Positions 26,419 to 35,114 of a stretch of 64,000 nt of DNA are shown here, in pieces. Origin of the DNA: Bradyrhizobium sp. CCGB12 (GTDB lineage: Bacteria > Pseudomonadota > Alphaproteobacteria > Rhizobiales > Xanthobacteraceae); the NCBI RefSeq assembly GCF_024199845.1, contig NZ_JANADO010000001.1, forward strand, positions 3,100,001 to 3,164,000, read 5' to 3'. The translations under genes were made by a program, and so were the position numbers. The notes beneath the pieces are model-generated. The model searched no databases and was not told where the DNA came from. It saw only the letters and a list, made by a program, of their open reading frames with translations. Position 1 is the first letter of the stretch, and every line of letters begins with the position of its first letter.

Positions 26419-27111
26419 ATGGAGAGTCTCGTGCAGGGAAAAGTGATTGTCGTGACCGGTGCGCTCGGCGCGCTTGGCAAGGTGGTCACCGAGACCGCGC
26501 AGGCGCGCGGCGCGCGTATCGCGGGTATCGACTATGCGCCTTCGCAAGCCCCTGCAACGCCTGAAAGCATCGAGATCGGCCGCGTCGACCTGTCCGAGGC
26601 GGCGCAGGCGAAGGCGGCCGTCGATGCGGCCGCAAGGCATTTTGGCCGGCTCGACGCGCTGATCAACATCGCCGGCGGCTTCGCTTTCGAGACCGTCGGC
26701 GACGGCGACATCACGACTTGGCAGCGCATGTACGCGCTGAACGTGCTCAGCGCGCTCAACACCTCGCGTGCGGCGTTGCCGCACCTCGCCGCATCCAAGG
26801 CCGGCCGCATCGTCAATCTCGGCGCCATGGGCGCGCTCCAGGCCGGCAGCGGCATGGGGCCCTATGCGGCTTCGAAGGCCGGCGTGCATCGCCTCACCGA
26901 GGCACTTGCCAACGAGTGGAAGGGCAAGGTCACGGTGAACGCCGTGCTGCCCTCGATCATCGACACCAGGGCCAACCGCGCGGACATGCCAAAGGCGGAC
27001 TTTTCCAAATGGGTGACGCCGCAGGAGCTTGCCGAAGTCATCCTGTTTCTCGCCGGTGACGGCGCAAGCGGCATCACGGGGGCGCTGATCCCGGTTGGCG
27101 GACGGGTGTGA
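26419..27111 (+). CDS. Short-chain dehydrogenase/reductase with atypical active site
   Basis: A 230-residue Rossmann-fold protein. The cofactor loop is TGALGALG, with alanine in place of the middle glycine. The YAASK motif supplies the catalytic Tyr and Lys, but the usual serine before it is absent (IVNLGAMGALQAG). That combination recalls dihydropteridine reductase rather than classical alcohol-oxidising enzymes. It is divergent from the SGNH hydrolase. The substrate is unknown. Confidence 0.85.
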   Translation: MESLVQGKVIVVTGALGALGKVVTETAQARGARIAGIDYAPSQAPATPESIEIGRVDLSEAAQAKAAVDAAARHFGRLDALINIAGGFAFETVGDGDITTWQRMYALNVLSALNTSRAALPHLAASKAGRIVNLGAMGALQAGSGMGPYAASKAGVHRLTEALANEWKGKVTVNAVLPSIIDTRANRADMPKADFSKWVTPQELAEVILFLAGDGASGITGALIPVGGRV

Positions 27112-27211
27112 GTCGAAGCTTGGGCGGCGGCATCCGGGCGTCAGCTGTGATTCAATCTGAGCCGAGAAGGCTCTAGACTGCTCCCGACTGATTCTCCGAT
27201 CGGACATTCCC

Positions 27212-27898
27212 TTGGAAACCGCGCTCTATCTGCCCGTCAAACGCTTCCTCGAAGAGCTCGGCTTCACCGTGAAGGGCGAGATCGGCGGCTGCGACCTTGT
27301 CGGCCTCAGCGCCGGCGATCCACCTGTGGTGGTGATCGGCGAGCTGAAGCTCACCTTCAATCTCGAGCTGATCCTCCAAGCGGTCGACCGCGCGCCGGCC
27401 GGTGACGAGGTCTGGATCGCCGCCAGGATGTCGGCCCGCGGCAAGGGACGCGAAAGCGATGCGCGCTATCGCAATCTCTGCCGCCGTCTCGGTTTCGGCA
27501 TGTTGGGGGTCACCGATCGTGGCCAGGTCGAGGTGCTGGTGAAGCCGCCGACGGCGGCGCCGCGCCGCGAGCCGAAGGTCCGCTCGCGCCTCGTTGCCGA
27601 GCATCAGCGCCGCCAGGGCGATCCCGTGCTCGGCGGCAGCACCCGTGCGCCGATCATGACGGCCTATCGGCAGCAGGCGCTGGCCTGTGCCTCGGTGCTC
27701 GCCGCGGGCCCGCGGCACGTACGCGAGTTGCGCGAGCGCTGTCCCGATGCCGGCAAGATCTTGCTTAACAATGTGTATGGCTGGTTCGAGCGGGCCGAAC
27801 GTGGGATTTACGGGCTAACCGAGGCGGGGCACGCGGCGTTGAAACGCTGGCCACAGCAACGGGTTGAAACCGATGCAGGTGCCGCGTCACGGCCGTGA
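27212..27898 (+). CDS. DUF2161 PD-(D/E)XK phosphodiesterase-like protein
   Basis: A 228-residue protein from a TTG start. The N-terminal half has the nuclease-fold signature GGCDLVGL followed by VVVIGELKLTF (Asp then Glu-x-Lys), as in the DUF2161 family. The C-terminal part (VRELRERCPDAGKILLNNVYGWFE, in two adjoining pieces) looks like a winged-helix domain. It may be a DNA-acting enzyme of unknown role. It stands alone. Confidence 0.78.
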   Translation: METALYLPVKRFLEELGFTVKGEIGGCDLVGLSAGDPPVVVIGELKLTFNLELILQAVDRAPAGDEVWIAARMSARGKGRESDARYRNLCRRLGFGMLGVTDRGQVEVLVKPPTAAPRREPKVRSRLVAEHQRRQGDPVLGGSTRAPIMTAYRQQALACASVLAAGPRHVRELRERCPDAGKILLNNVYGWFERAERGIYGLTEAGHAALKRWPQQRVETDAGAASRP

Positions 27899-27993
27899 CA
27901 CCCGACCGGTGCATAGCTGAGATGCCACACCGATTCCATATTGCAATGCAACATTCACGGCACTAGGTATCCCGGCATCAAGACGAGGCCGTT

Positions 27994-28299
27994 ATGAGCG
28001 CAGACTGGAATACCAAATATGGCACGCGGCGCGTGCGCCACGATCCGCCCACCCTGGACGAGGCGATCTTCGCCGCTGTGGGCATCACCGACGATCAGGA
28101 GCAGCAGGCCGAGATCGCGGCAGCGCTGATGGGGATGCCGCTCGATGTCGTGCAGGCCGAGGTCAAGAAGCAGGCCCGTACCAACAGCCGCATCACTGCC
28201 ACGCGCGTGATCGCCGGCGAACAGGGCGCGCAGCGCTCCGTGGTGGTCGAACGCCGCGTCGTCCGCCGTTTCGGCAACGACAAGCGCACCGGCACCTGA
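27994..28299 (+). CDS. Conserved-looking hypothetical protein
   Basis: A 101-residue soluble protein. Residues 20-60 form an acidic helical region (TLDEAIFAAVGITDD, then QQAEIAAALMG), and the C-terminus is basic (VERRVVRRFGNDKR). It could be a small nucleic-acid-binding protein, but no family is recognised. A strong terminator follows 27 bases on. Confidence 0.65.
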   Translation: MSADWNTKYGTRRVRHDPPTLDEAIFAAVGITDDQEQQAEIAAALMGMPLDVVQAEVKKQARTNSRITATRVIAGEQGAQRSVVVERRVVRRFGNDKRTGT

Positions 28300-28325
28300 G
28301 CGCTCACCTCGTGACCCAGAATACG

Positions 28326-28356
28326 AAAGCGGACCGGCCTTGCCGGTCCGCTTTTT
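28326..28356. terminator. Terminator between convergent genes
   Basis: A 13-base-pair stem (28326-28338 with 28342-28354) with a 3-base loop and a T-run on the plus strand. It ends the 101-residue gene and, lying just after the acetyltransferase stop in the other direction, may serve both. Confidence 0.85.
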
Positions 28357-28359
28357 GTT

Positions 28360-28965
28360 TTACGCGGCGCGATTGCCGTACATGCTGGAGATGATCTTCC
28401 AGCAGGTCGAATTGAAGCTGAGCAAAGCCCGGCCTGCCGTGAACGGCGAAGCCGCGAGATCTGCAAGCTCTGCCTCGGGCGTCTTGGCGAGATCGATCGT
28501 GCCGGTCGATTCGCCATGGCGGAATGACAGATCCGCGCCGAACTTCCTGGCCAACGCCCGCATGGCGTGATTCTCGGCGCCGGTGGTGATGCGCAGGCGC
28601 TTGTAGCCCTTCCAGCGCGCTTCCGCGATCAGGCGGCGGAACAGCACGGTGCCAACGCCGTGGCGGCGCGCGGAGGTCTCCACGCTGAAGGCGACCTCGG
28701 GCAGCGAATCATCCTCCGCGGGATGCAGCTCGGCCGCACCGCGGACCACGCCATCGACGATGTAGGCGACGATCACGGTGCCGTCTTCGGCGCACCGGGC
28801 GGCGTAGCGCTCGATGAAGCTGTCGTCGAGAAATCCGTTGAAGCGGTCGTGCCGGCTTGCGGGATCCAGTCTCAACAGATGATCGCGCAGGAGCGGCAAT
28901 TCTTCCTGCTGGATCAGGGTCCGCACATAGCCCGGGGCGATGCGGATGGTCTCTTCAAGTACCAC
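28360..28965 (-). CDS. GNAT-family N-acetyltransferase
   Basis: A 201-residue protein with the GNAT core: LPEVAFSVETSARRHGVGTVL carries the acetyl-CoA loop RRHGVG, followed by the helix LFRRLIAEARWKGY and RLRITTGAENHAMRALARKFG. It acts in the cytoplasm on an unknown amine or protein lysine. It is single and convergent with the preceding gene. Confidence 0.85.
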   Translation of the reverse strand: MVLEETIRIAPGYVRTLIQQEELPLLRDHLLRLDPASRHDRFNGFLDDSFIERYAARCAEDGTVIVAYIVDGVVRGAAELHPAEDDSLPEVAFSVETSARRHGVGTVLFRRLIAEARWKGYKRLRITTGAENHAMRALARKFGADLSFRHGESTGTIDLAKTPEAELADLAASPFTAGRALLSFNSTCWKIISSMYGNRAA

Positions 28966-29117
28966 GTCAAAACTCCTCTTGGTGTCCCTCGAGGAGGCGT
29001 TCGAATCCCTAGGCTCCCAATATTGTGCATCGCACCATAATTTTCAAGATGGGAACCTGCTCAAGTTAGAGGCACCGTGAGCGACCAATTCGTTAACAAA
29101 ATCAAGCCGCCACGGTC

Positions 29118-29516
29118 TTACAGGACCAGTTGCGTCTGAGTCACCACGGCCACCAGTCTACCGTCCTCCGTCTCCAGCCGGGTGGTCCAGACCTGGGTCC
29201 GCCGCCCCCGATGGACCGGGGTGGCGGTGGCAATGATTGTGGTTCCTTCCTTGGCCCCACCGATGAAATTGGTCTTGCTCTCCAGCGTCGTCGTGCCCTT
29301 GGCGTCCTCGGGCAGGTTGATCACGGTCGCCGCGGCGCCGACGGAATCGGCCAGCGCCATCACCGCGCCGCCATGGATGGTGTGGTGAAGCGTGCAAAGA
29401 TCGGGGCGCACGGTCATTCGCGCCACCACGCGATCTTTTTCAGCCTCGACGAACTCGACGCCCTTGAGCTCGGCAAACGGCATCTTCATCGCTTTAAGTT
29501 TCTCGAGCGGCGTCAT
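29118..29516 (-). CDS. PaaI-type hotdog thioesterase
   Basis: A 132-residue protein of the 4HBT superfamily. HTIHGGAVMALADSVGAAA carries the HGG motif of PaaI-like acyl-CoA thioesterases. The ATG at 29516 follows GGAGGAG. It likely hydrolyses an acyl- or aryl-acyl-CoA in the cytoplasm. It is divergent from the BtuF-like gene. Confidence 0.88.
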   Translation of the reverse strand: MTPLEKLKAMKMPFAELKGVEFVEAEKDRVVARMTVRPDLCTLHHTIHGGAVMALADSVGAAATVINLPEDAKGTTTLESKTNFIGGAKEGTTIIATATPVHRGRRTQVWTTRLETEDGRLVAVVTQTQLVL

Positions 29517-29634
29517 CGGATCTCCTCCCAATTCCTTGTTGTATCAGCGTGAATTGCTTCGCGCGGCAAAGCAATGACGTCGGAGGTCATGGCCGGGCTG
29601 ACATCGGCGCAGACATTGTGCATAGGCTTCTCGC

Positions 29635-30423
29635 ATGCGCCACTTCCCGCCCCGCCGCATCGTCTGCCTGACCGAAGAGACGGTCGAAACGCTCTATTTG
29701 CTCGGGGAGCAGGACCGCATCGTCGGCGTCTCCGGCTACGCCGTCCGTCCGCCCCAGGTGCGGCGGGAGAAGCCGCGGGTGTCGGCGTTCGTGTCGGCGG
29801 ACATCCCGAAGATCCTGGCACTGCAACCGGACCTGGTCCTGGCCTTCTCCGATCTCCAGGCCGGCATCGTTGCCGATCTCGTCCGCGCCGGCGTCGATGT
29901 CCATGTCTTCAACCAGCGCGACGTCGCCGGGATCTTGACGATGATCCGCACGCTCGGTGCACTGGTCGGCGCCGCCGAGCGCGCGGAGGACCTCGTTCAG
30001 GATCTTGAGCGGCGCCTCGCCGCGATCGCCGCGGCGCCCCGTCCCTCGCCGCGGCCAAAAGTCTACTTCGAGGAATGGGACGAGCCGCTGATCTCGGGCA
30101 TCGGCTGGGTGTCCGAGCTGATCGAGATCGCCGGCGGCGAGGATGCGTTTCCCGAGCTGCGGCATCGGCAGGCCGCGAAGGACCGCATCGTCTCGGCGGA
30201 CGCTGTGCGTGAGGCCGCGCCCGATGTGATCCTCGCTTCATGGTGCGGCAAGAAGGTCGTGCCTGCTCGCATCAAGCAGCGCGACGGCTGGAGCGAGGTT
30301 CCGGCCGTGCGCGACAATCGCATTGTCGAGATCAAGTCGCCGATCATCCTGCAGCCGGGACCGGCGGCGCTGACGGACGGGCTTGATGCAATCGTGGCGG
30401 CGCTGTGGGGCGAGCGCCCCTGA
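29635..30423 (+). CDS. BtuF-like cobalamin/siderophore-binding-fold protein
   Basis: A 262-residue protein of the type III binding fold. RRIVCLTEETVETLYLLGEQDRIVG and ILALQPDLVLAFS (the first longer than shown by family standard) match BtuF/FhuD-type receptors, with the linking helix VAGILTMIRTLGALVG. No signal peptide is present from the ATG used, and no permease or ATPase is adjacent. It may be cytoplasmic or mis-started. The ligand is unknown; cobalamin is the usual guess for this subgroup. Confidence 0.75.
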   Translation: MRHFPPRRIVCLTEETVETLYLLGEQDRIVGVSGYAVRPPQVRREKPRVSAFVSADIPKILALQPDLVLAFSDLQAGIVADLVRAGVDVHVFNQRDVAGILTMIRTLGALVGAAERAEDLVQDLERRLAAIAAAPRPSPRPKVYFEEWDEPLISGIGWVSELIEIAGGEDAFPELRHRQAAKDRIVSADAVREAAPDVILASWCGKKVVPARIKQRDGWSEVPAVRDNRIVEIKSPIILQPGPAALTDGLDAIVAALWGERP

Positions 30424-30430
30424 TCTCTCC

Positions 30431-30521
30431 GTCGTCATTGCGAGCGAAGCGAAGCAATCCAGAGTGTCTCCGCGGAGGGATTCTGGATTGCTTCGTCGCA
30501 AGAGCTCCTCGCAATGACGAC
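30431..30521. repeat. Long palindromic intergenic repeat, copy 1
   Basis: Arms reading CGTCATTGCGAG and CTCGCAATGACG enclose inner arms AGCAATCCAGA / TCTGGATTGCT and a CCGCGGA centre. The same structure occurs at 33686-33771 and 50776-50862. It lies between the BtuF-like gene and the end of the kynureninase gene and could act as a bidirectional terminator. Confidence 0.9.
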
Positions 30522-30538
30522 TGGGCGCGCGCTCTTCC

Positions 30539-31753
30539 TCACGTCACCGCATTCACGACCTGGTACTCCGGCCGCCGCCACACCTCGCCTGCGATTACTT
30601 CCTCAATCATCTCGGCCGCCCGCACGATCTCGCTCTCGCCGATATACAGCGGCGTGATCCCGAACCGCATGATGTCGGGCGCGCGGAAATCGCCGATGAC
30701 GCCGCGGGTGATCAACGCCTGCATGGCGGCGTAGCCGCCGTCGAAGGCGAAGGAGACCTGCGAGCCGCGGTGCGCGTGCACGCGCGGCGTCACCAGCTTC
30801 AAGGACGGGCAGCGGTGCTCGACCTCCGCGATCAGGAGATCGCCGAGCGCCAGCGATCGCGCCCGGACCTCGGCGATATCGACGCGGTCCCAGATGTCGA
30901 GCGAGGCCTCCAGCGCCGCCATCGCCAACACTGGCGGCGTGCCGACACGCATGCGCTCGACGCCGCCGGCCGCGGCATAGGCGAGTTCGAACGCGAACGG
31001 CTTGGCATGACCCATCCACCCCGACAGCGCCGCGCGCGCGCTGTCGGCGCAGCGCGGTGCGACGTAGAGGAAGGCCGGCGCGCCGGGGCCGGCGTTGAGA
31101 TATTTGTAGGTGCACCCCGCGGCGAAATCCACACCACAACCCGCGAGATCGACCGGCAGCGCGCCGGCGGAATGGGCGAGATCCCAGACCGTGACGATGC
31201 CGAGCGCATGCGCTTTCGCGGTGAGCTTCGCCATGTCGTGGCGGCGTCCGGTGCGGTAGTCGACCTCGGTGATGTAGAGGACTGCGACCTCTTCCGACAG
31301 CGCGGCCTCGATCTTCTCCGGCGCGACCAGACGCAATCGATGACCCCGCCCGAGCGTTTCGATCAAGCCTTCGGCCATGTAGAGGTCGGTCGGGAAGTTG
31401 CCGATATCCGACAGGATCACCTTGCGCGACGCGTTCAGGTCGAGCGCGGCCGCGAGTGCCTGATAGACCTTGAGCGACAGCGTGTCGCCGACCATCACGG
31501 AGCCGCCCTCCGCGCCGATCAATCGTGCGATGCGATCGCCGACATGGCGCGGCTGGGCATACCAGCCGGCGGTGTTCCAGGCGCGGATCAGCTCGTTGCC
31601 CCACTCGTCAGTGATGACGCGGTTGACACGCTCGGCAACGCCTGTTGGCAGCGCACCGAGCGAATTGCCGTCGAGATAGATCACGCCGTCGGGCAGATGG
31701 AACAACGCCCTGGTGTCGTCATAAACGCGAAGCTGCGACTTGGTCATGGACAT
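30539..31753 (-). CDS. kynU: Kynureninase
   Basis: Cleaves L-kynurenine to anthranilate and alanine with pyridoxal phosphate. The 404 residues are the normal size. YLDGNSLGALP opens the protein, DLAHSAGALPVDL carries the phosphate-side aspartate and histidine, and CTYKYLNAGPGAPAF contains the PLP lysine. The ATG at 31753 or the one two codons on could be used. It is last in an operon with kynA and a kynB-like gene and starts two bases after kynA ends. Confidence 0.95.
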   Translation of the reverse strand: MSMTKSQLRVYDDTRALFHLPDGVIYLDGNSLGALPTGVAERVNRVITDEWGNELIRAWNTAGWYAQPRHVGDRIARLIGAEGGSVMVGDTLSLKVYQALAAALDLNASRKVILSDIGNFPTDLYMAEGLIETLGRGHRLRLVAPEKIEAALSEEVAVLYITEVDYRTGRRHDMAKLTAKAHALGIVTVWDLAHSAGALPVDLAGCGVDFAAGCTYKYLNAGPGAPAFLYVAPRCADSARAALSGWMGHAKPFAFELAYAAAGGVERMRVGTPPVLAMAALEASLDIWDRVDIAEVRARSLALGDLLIAEVEHRCPSLKLVTPRVHAHRGSQVSFAFDGGYAAMQALITRGVIGDFRAPDIMRFGITPLYIGESEIVRAAEMIEEVIAGEVWRRPEYQVVNAVT

Positions 31754-31755
31754 CT

Positions 31756-32595
31756 CTAGAGAATGGTACGCACGCGCCAGAGTTCGGGAAACAGCTCGAC
31801 CTCCAGCATGCGCTTGAGATAGCTGACGCCGCCGGTGCCGCCGGTACCGCGCTTGAAACCGATGACGCGCTCCACCGTCGTCACATGGTTGAAGCGCCAG
31901 CGCCGGAAATAATCCTCGAAATCGACCAGCTTCTCAGCGAGCTCGTAGAGCATCCAGTGCGTCTCCGGCGTCTCGTAGACCTGGCGCCAGGCCTGCAGCA
32001 CGCCCTCATTCAAGCTGTGCGTCTCGCGCACGTCACGCCCCAGCACGGCCGCGGGCATCTTGAGCCCGCTGCGGTCGGCGAGCCGGAGCACTTCGTCATA
32101 GAGGCTCGGCATCGCAAGCTCGGCTTCGAGCAGCTTCGTCACTTCGGCGTCGTGCGCATGCGGCTTCAGCATGGCATGATTGCGGTTGCCGAGCATATAT
32201 TCGATCAACCGGTATTGGCGCGACTGGAAGCCCGAGGACTGGCCCAGCTGCGAGCGGAAGCGGGTGTATTCGCTCGGCGTCATGGTGCGCAGCACGTCCC
32301 AGGCGCCGTTCAGCTGCTCGAAGATGCGCGATACCCGCGCCAGCATCTTCATCGCGGGCTGCACTTCGTCCCGCGCGATGGCGCGGCGCGAGGCGCTGAG
32401 CTCGTGGATGGCAAGGCGCATCCACAGCTCCGTGGTCTGATGCTGGATGATGAACAGCATCTCGTCGTGCGCTTCCGAGAGCGGATGCTGCGCGCCGAGG
32501 ATCGCATCCAGCGCCAGATAGTCGCCATAAGACATGCGCCGGGCGAAATCGGTCTCGGCGCCTTCGCTTGCAGGATCGTAATCGCTGGACGTCAT
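31756..32595 (-). CDS. kynA: Tryptophan 2,3-dioxygenase
   Basis: Haem enzyme that opens the indole ring of L-tryptophan to N-formylkynurenine. The 279 residues fit the bacterial form. [19 protein letters not shown] carries the distal-histidine segment, [16 protein letters not shown] the haem-ligand histidine, and GTGGTGG the substrate loop. It is the middle gene of the kynurenine operon. Confidence 0.96.
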   Translation of the reverse strand: MTSSDYDPASEGAETDFARRMSYGDYLALDAILGAQHPLSEAHDEMLFIIQHQTTELWMRLAIHELSASRRAIARDEVQPAMKMLARVSRIFEQLNGAWDVLRTMTPSEYTRFRSQLGQSSGFQSRQYRLIEYMLGNRNHAMLKPHAHDAEVTKLLEAELAMPSLYDEVLRLADRSGLKMPAAVLGRDVRETHSLNEGVLQAWRQVYETPETHWMLYELAEKLVDFEDYFRRWRFNHVTTVERVIGFKRGTGGTGGVSYLKRMLEVELFPELWRVRTIL

Positions 32596-32629
32596 GACAG
32601 GTCCTTTCGATCGATCATCCCTCGCCCCG

Positions 32630-33439
32630 TCAGTCGAGGCCGATCAGGCGTCCGGTGATCGACGATGATGGGTCCTTGAGCCCATCGATCACAGTAAAAT
32701 GGTTGAGCCCGGGATCGATCACGAGGTGCGTCGGCACGTCGAAACCGGTCCAGACATTGGCCATCAAGTCAGACTGGCGGATGAATTCGGGGCGTTCGCT
32801 GCCACCAACCCACGCGGTCACAGGCACATGCCCGCGCGGCAGATGCAGCGCTGCGCTTTCCAGGGTCGCCTCCTCCACGGTCATACGCAGCGTCTCGTTC
32901 ATCTTGGTCTTGAGGAGCGGACGCAGATCATGCAGGCCGCTGATCGAGAGCGTCCCGGCAATGCGGTTGTAGACGGCAGGCTCGAGCCGGCTGTCGTCGC
33001 ACAGCATGCGCGTGACGAGATGGCCGCCGGCAGAATGGCCGGCAAGCCGGATCGGCCCTGCGACTAGCGAAGCCGCCTTGGCGATCGCGGCGGTGATCTC
33101 GGCGGTGATGTCGGAGATGCGCGCGGCCGGCGTCAGCGTGTAGCTTGGCTGCGCCACCGTCCAGCCATGATGCCGGGCGCCTTCGGCGAGGTCGGTCCAG
33201 GTCGACTTGTCGAAACGCATCCAGTAGCCGCCGTGGACGAAGACGACGAGACCCTTGCTGTCACCGTCGGGCAGGATCAGGTCGAGGCGCTGGCGCTCGC
33301 CGGCGCCGTAGGCGATGTCCGCACGAAAATCCTTCAGTCCGGCGCGGTAGGCTGCCGCCCGCTCTGCCCACAGCGCCGGCATCTTGTCCGAGCCCGGGAT
33401 ATGGGCCGAATTGGCATAAGCATCATCCCAATCGCGCAT
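32630..33439 (-). CDS. Kynurenine formamidase-like alpha/beta hydrolase
   Basis: A 269-residue serine hydrolase with oxyanion-hole motif HGGYW, nucleophile elbow GHSAGGH and catalytic histidine in [11 protein letters not shown]. This matches the alpha/beta-hydrolase type of arylformamidase rather than the metal-dependent KynB. Being first in an operon with kynA and kynU, it most likely hydrolyses N-formylkynurenine to kynurenine and formate. The ATG at 33439 follows GGGAG; a TTG four codons upstream is less likely. Confidence 0.85.
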   Translation of the reverse strand: MRDWDDAYANSAHIPGSDKMPALWAERAAAYRAGLKDFRADIAYGAGERQRLDLILPDGDSKGLVVFVHGGYWMRFDKSTWTDLAEGARHHGWTVAQPSYTLTPAARISDITAEITAAIAKAASLVAGPIRLAGHSAGGHLVTRMLCDDSRLEPAVYNRIAGTLSISGLHDLRPLLKTKMNETLRMTVEEATLESAALHLPRGHVPVTAWVGGSERPEFIRQSDLMANVWTGFDVPTHLVIDPGLNHFTVIDGLKDPSSSITGRLIGLD

Positions 33440-33575
33440 CGTTACTCCCAAGGACTTAAAAGGCCCAGCGAACCCGCCTCCAGTCTGCCACCGGCGCGGC
33501 CGCCATCCTAGTCTTTATTTTAAGCTTAAAGGATTTAGGCGCACTGGTGGTGGCAGTCGCTGGGGCCGCGATGCC

Positions 33576-33673
33576 GTAGGGTGGGCAAAGTGAAAGCATG
33601 CCCACCGTCTACCTCGAGATTGAGGGAAAGGAAAATGGTGGGCACGGCGCAAGCGCGCCTTTGCCCACCCTAC
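33576..33673. repeat. Palindromic repeat with GTAGGGTGGGCAAAG arms
   Basis: Arms GTAGGGTGGGCAAAG and CTTTGCCCACCCTAC enclose a region with a further inverted pair (TGCCCACCGT / ATGGTGGGCA). The outer bases GTAGGGTGG are shared with the REP-like arms around the RAYT gene at 54.5 kb, suggesting a related family. Confidence 0.8.
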
Positions 33674-33685
33674 CGGACTTTCATC

Positions 33686-33771
33686 CGTCATTGCGAGCGC
33701 AGCGAAGCAATCCAGAATCTATCCGCGGCGGCAGTCTGGATTGCTTCGTCGCTTCGCTTCTCGCAATGACG
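33686..33771. repeat. Long palindromic intergenic repeat, copy 2
   Basis: Same outer arms (CGTCATTGCGAG / CTCGCAATGACG) and AGCAATCCAGA inner arms as copies 1 and 3. It ends 12 bases before the M20 peptidase stop codon. Confidence 0.9.
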
Positions 33772-33783
33772 GCGGTGAGAGGC

Positions 33784-35061
33784 CTACGCCTTCTCCACGC
33801 CGCACCATTCCGCGATGAACAGCGCCATCGCCTTGGTCGTCTTCTTCAGCGAGTCCAGGTCGACGAACTCGTTGAAGCCGTGCATCTCGCCGCCGCTCGC
33901 GCCGAAGCACAGGCTCGGGATGCCGTGGTTGAGGCCGTAGAAGCGGGTATCTGTGAGCGCGGTGAACACGAGGTCTTCGACCGCGCCGCCATAGACGGTA
34001 TTGAAGGCCTTGCCGAACGCGGCCTCGGGCGCGGCGGCGTCAGTCAGTTCATACCCCTCCGACAGGAACCCCGACCATTCGATCTCCGGCGGGTTATTGG
34101 CGAGGAAGCGGTGGTTGCGCGCGGCTGCCGCAACGCAGGCCATGATCTCCTTTTGGTGATCGGCGATCGACCAGCCCGGCAACACGGCAATCCGGCAGTC
34201 GACGTCGCACCAGGCCGGCACGCTGGAGGCCCAGTCGCCGCCCTTGATGATGCCGGGGTTGAAGTTGATGGGGTGGTTGAGCGCCTTGAAATGCCGATCG
34301 GCTTTCGCGCGCTCGTTCCATTCGATCTCGAGTTTTTGCAGCGACTGGATCAGATGATAGGCCGCCATGATCGCATTTGCCCCGGAGCCGGCGAAGGCCA
34401 CGTGAGTCGGATGCCCCTTCACGCGCAGGCGGAACCAGATCACACCGACCTGCGAGCGCACCATCTTGCCGCCGGTCGGCTCCGGGATGAAGCAGGCATC
34501 GGCACGATAGCCGCGCTGAAGCGTCGAGAGCGCGCCGACACCGGTGCTCTCCTCCTCGATCACGGACTGGAAGTGGATCCGCGCCGTCGGCTTGAAGCCG
34601 GCGGCCGTGATCGCATCGAGCGCATAGAGCGCGCCGATGGTGCCGGACTTCATGTCGCAGGCGCCGCGGCCGAACATCTTGCCGTCCTTGATGACGGGCG
34701 AGAACGGCGGCGTATCCCACAATTCCAGCGGACCTGCCGGCACCACGTCGCAATGGCCCTGAAGGATCAGTGATTTGCCGGCGCTGGTTTGCGGGCGATA
34801 GGTGCCCACCACAGAACGCGCCTTGGAGAAGTCGTGCTCGATCGGGCCGAAGCCACGCAGATCCTTGAGGTCGTCGACATTGATATGCCAGTCGTCGACC
34901 TCGTAGCCGCGCTGGCGCAAGAGGTCTCCGATCATGTCCTGGCACGGTCCCTCCGCCCCGCGGGTCGAGGGGATCGCGACGAAATTACGTGTGGTCGCAA
35001 GCTGGGCTTCGAAGCCGGCGTCGACGGCGTCAAGAATCCTCTGCTGCGTTTCGGCATCCAT
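33784..35061 (-). CDS. M20-family deacylase/peptidase (ArgE/DapE type)
   Basis: A 425-residue zinc hydrolase. Metal ligands can be read in LQGHCDVVPAG, GRGACDMKSG, the EEES glutamate pair, the EPTGG segment and a C-terminal GEMHGFNEF histidine. The dimerisation domain lies in the middle (HVAFAGSGANAI). The family includes acetylornithine deacetylase and related amide hydrolases; the exact substrate is open. The ATG at 35061 is chosen over a long upstream extension that lacks family pattern. Confidence 0.88.
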   Translation of the reverse strand: MDAETQQRILDAVDAGFEAQLATTRNFVAIPSTRGAEGPCQDMIGDLLRQRGYEVDDWHINVDDLKDLRGFGPIEHDFSKARSVVGTYRPQTSAGKSLILQGHCDVVPAGPLELWDTPPFSPVIKDGKMFGRGACDMKSGTIGALYALDAITAAGFKPTARIHFQSVIEEESTGVGALSTLQRGYRADACFIPEPTGGKMVRSQVGVIWFRLRVKGHPTHVAFAGSGANAIMAAYHLIQSLQKLEIEWNERAKADRHFKALNHPINFNPGIIKGGDWASSVPAWCDVDCRIAVLPGWSIADHQKEIMACVAAAARNHRFLANNPPEIEWSGFLSEGYELTDAAAPEAAFGKAFNTVYGGAVEDLVFTALTDTRFYGLNHGIPSLCFGASGGEMHGFNEFVDLDSLKKTTKAMALFIAEWCGVEKA

Positions 35062-35114
35062 CAGGCAACTCCAATCGGCATTCAGATCATCGATGGAGCG
35101 CAGGCTAGCCGATT

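Larger units (their letters stand above)
33440..33783. other. Intergenic stretch made largely of palindromic repeats
   Basis: Upstream of the kyn operon and downstream of the M20 peptidase gene. It holds the palindromes at 33576-33673 and 33686-33771; the first 130 bases should contain the kyn promoter. No gene is supported. Confidence 0.6.

Noticed and set aside
30431..33771. CRISPR-like repeated sequence
   Set aside because: The copies are widely spaced palindromes between genes, without regular spacers or cas genes.
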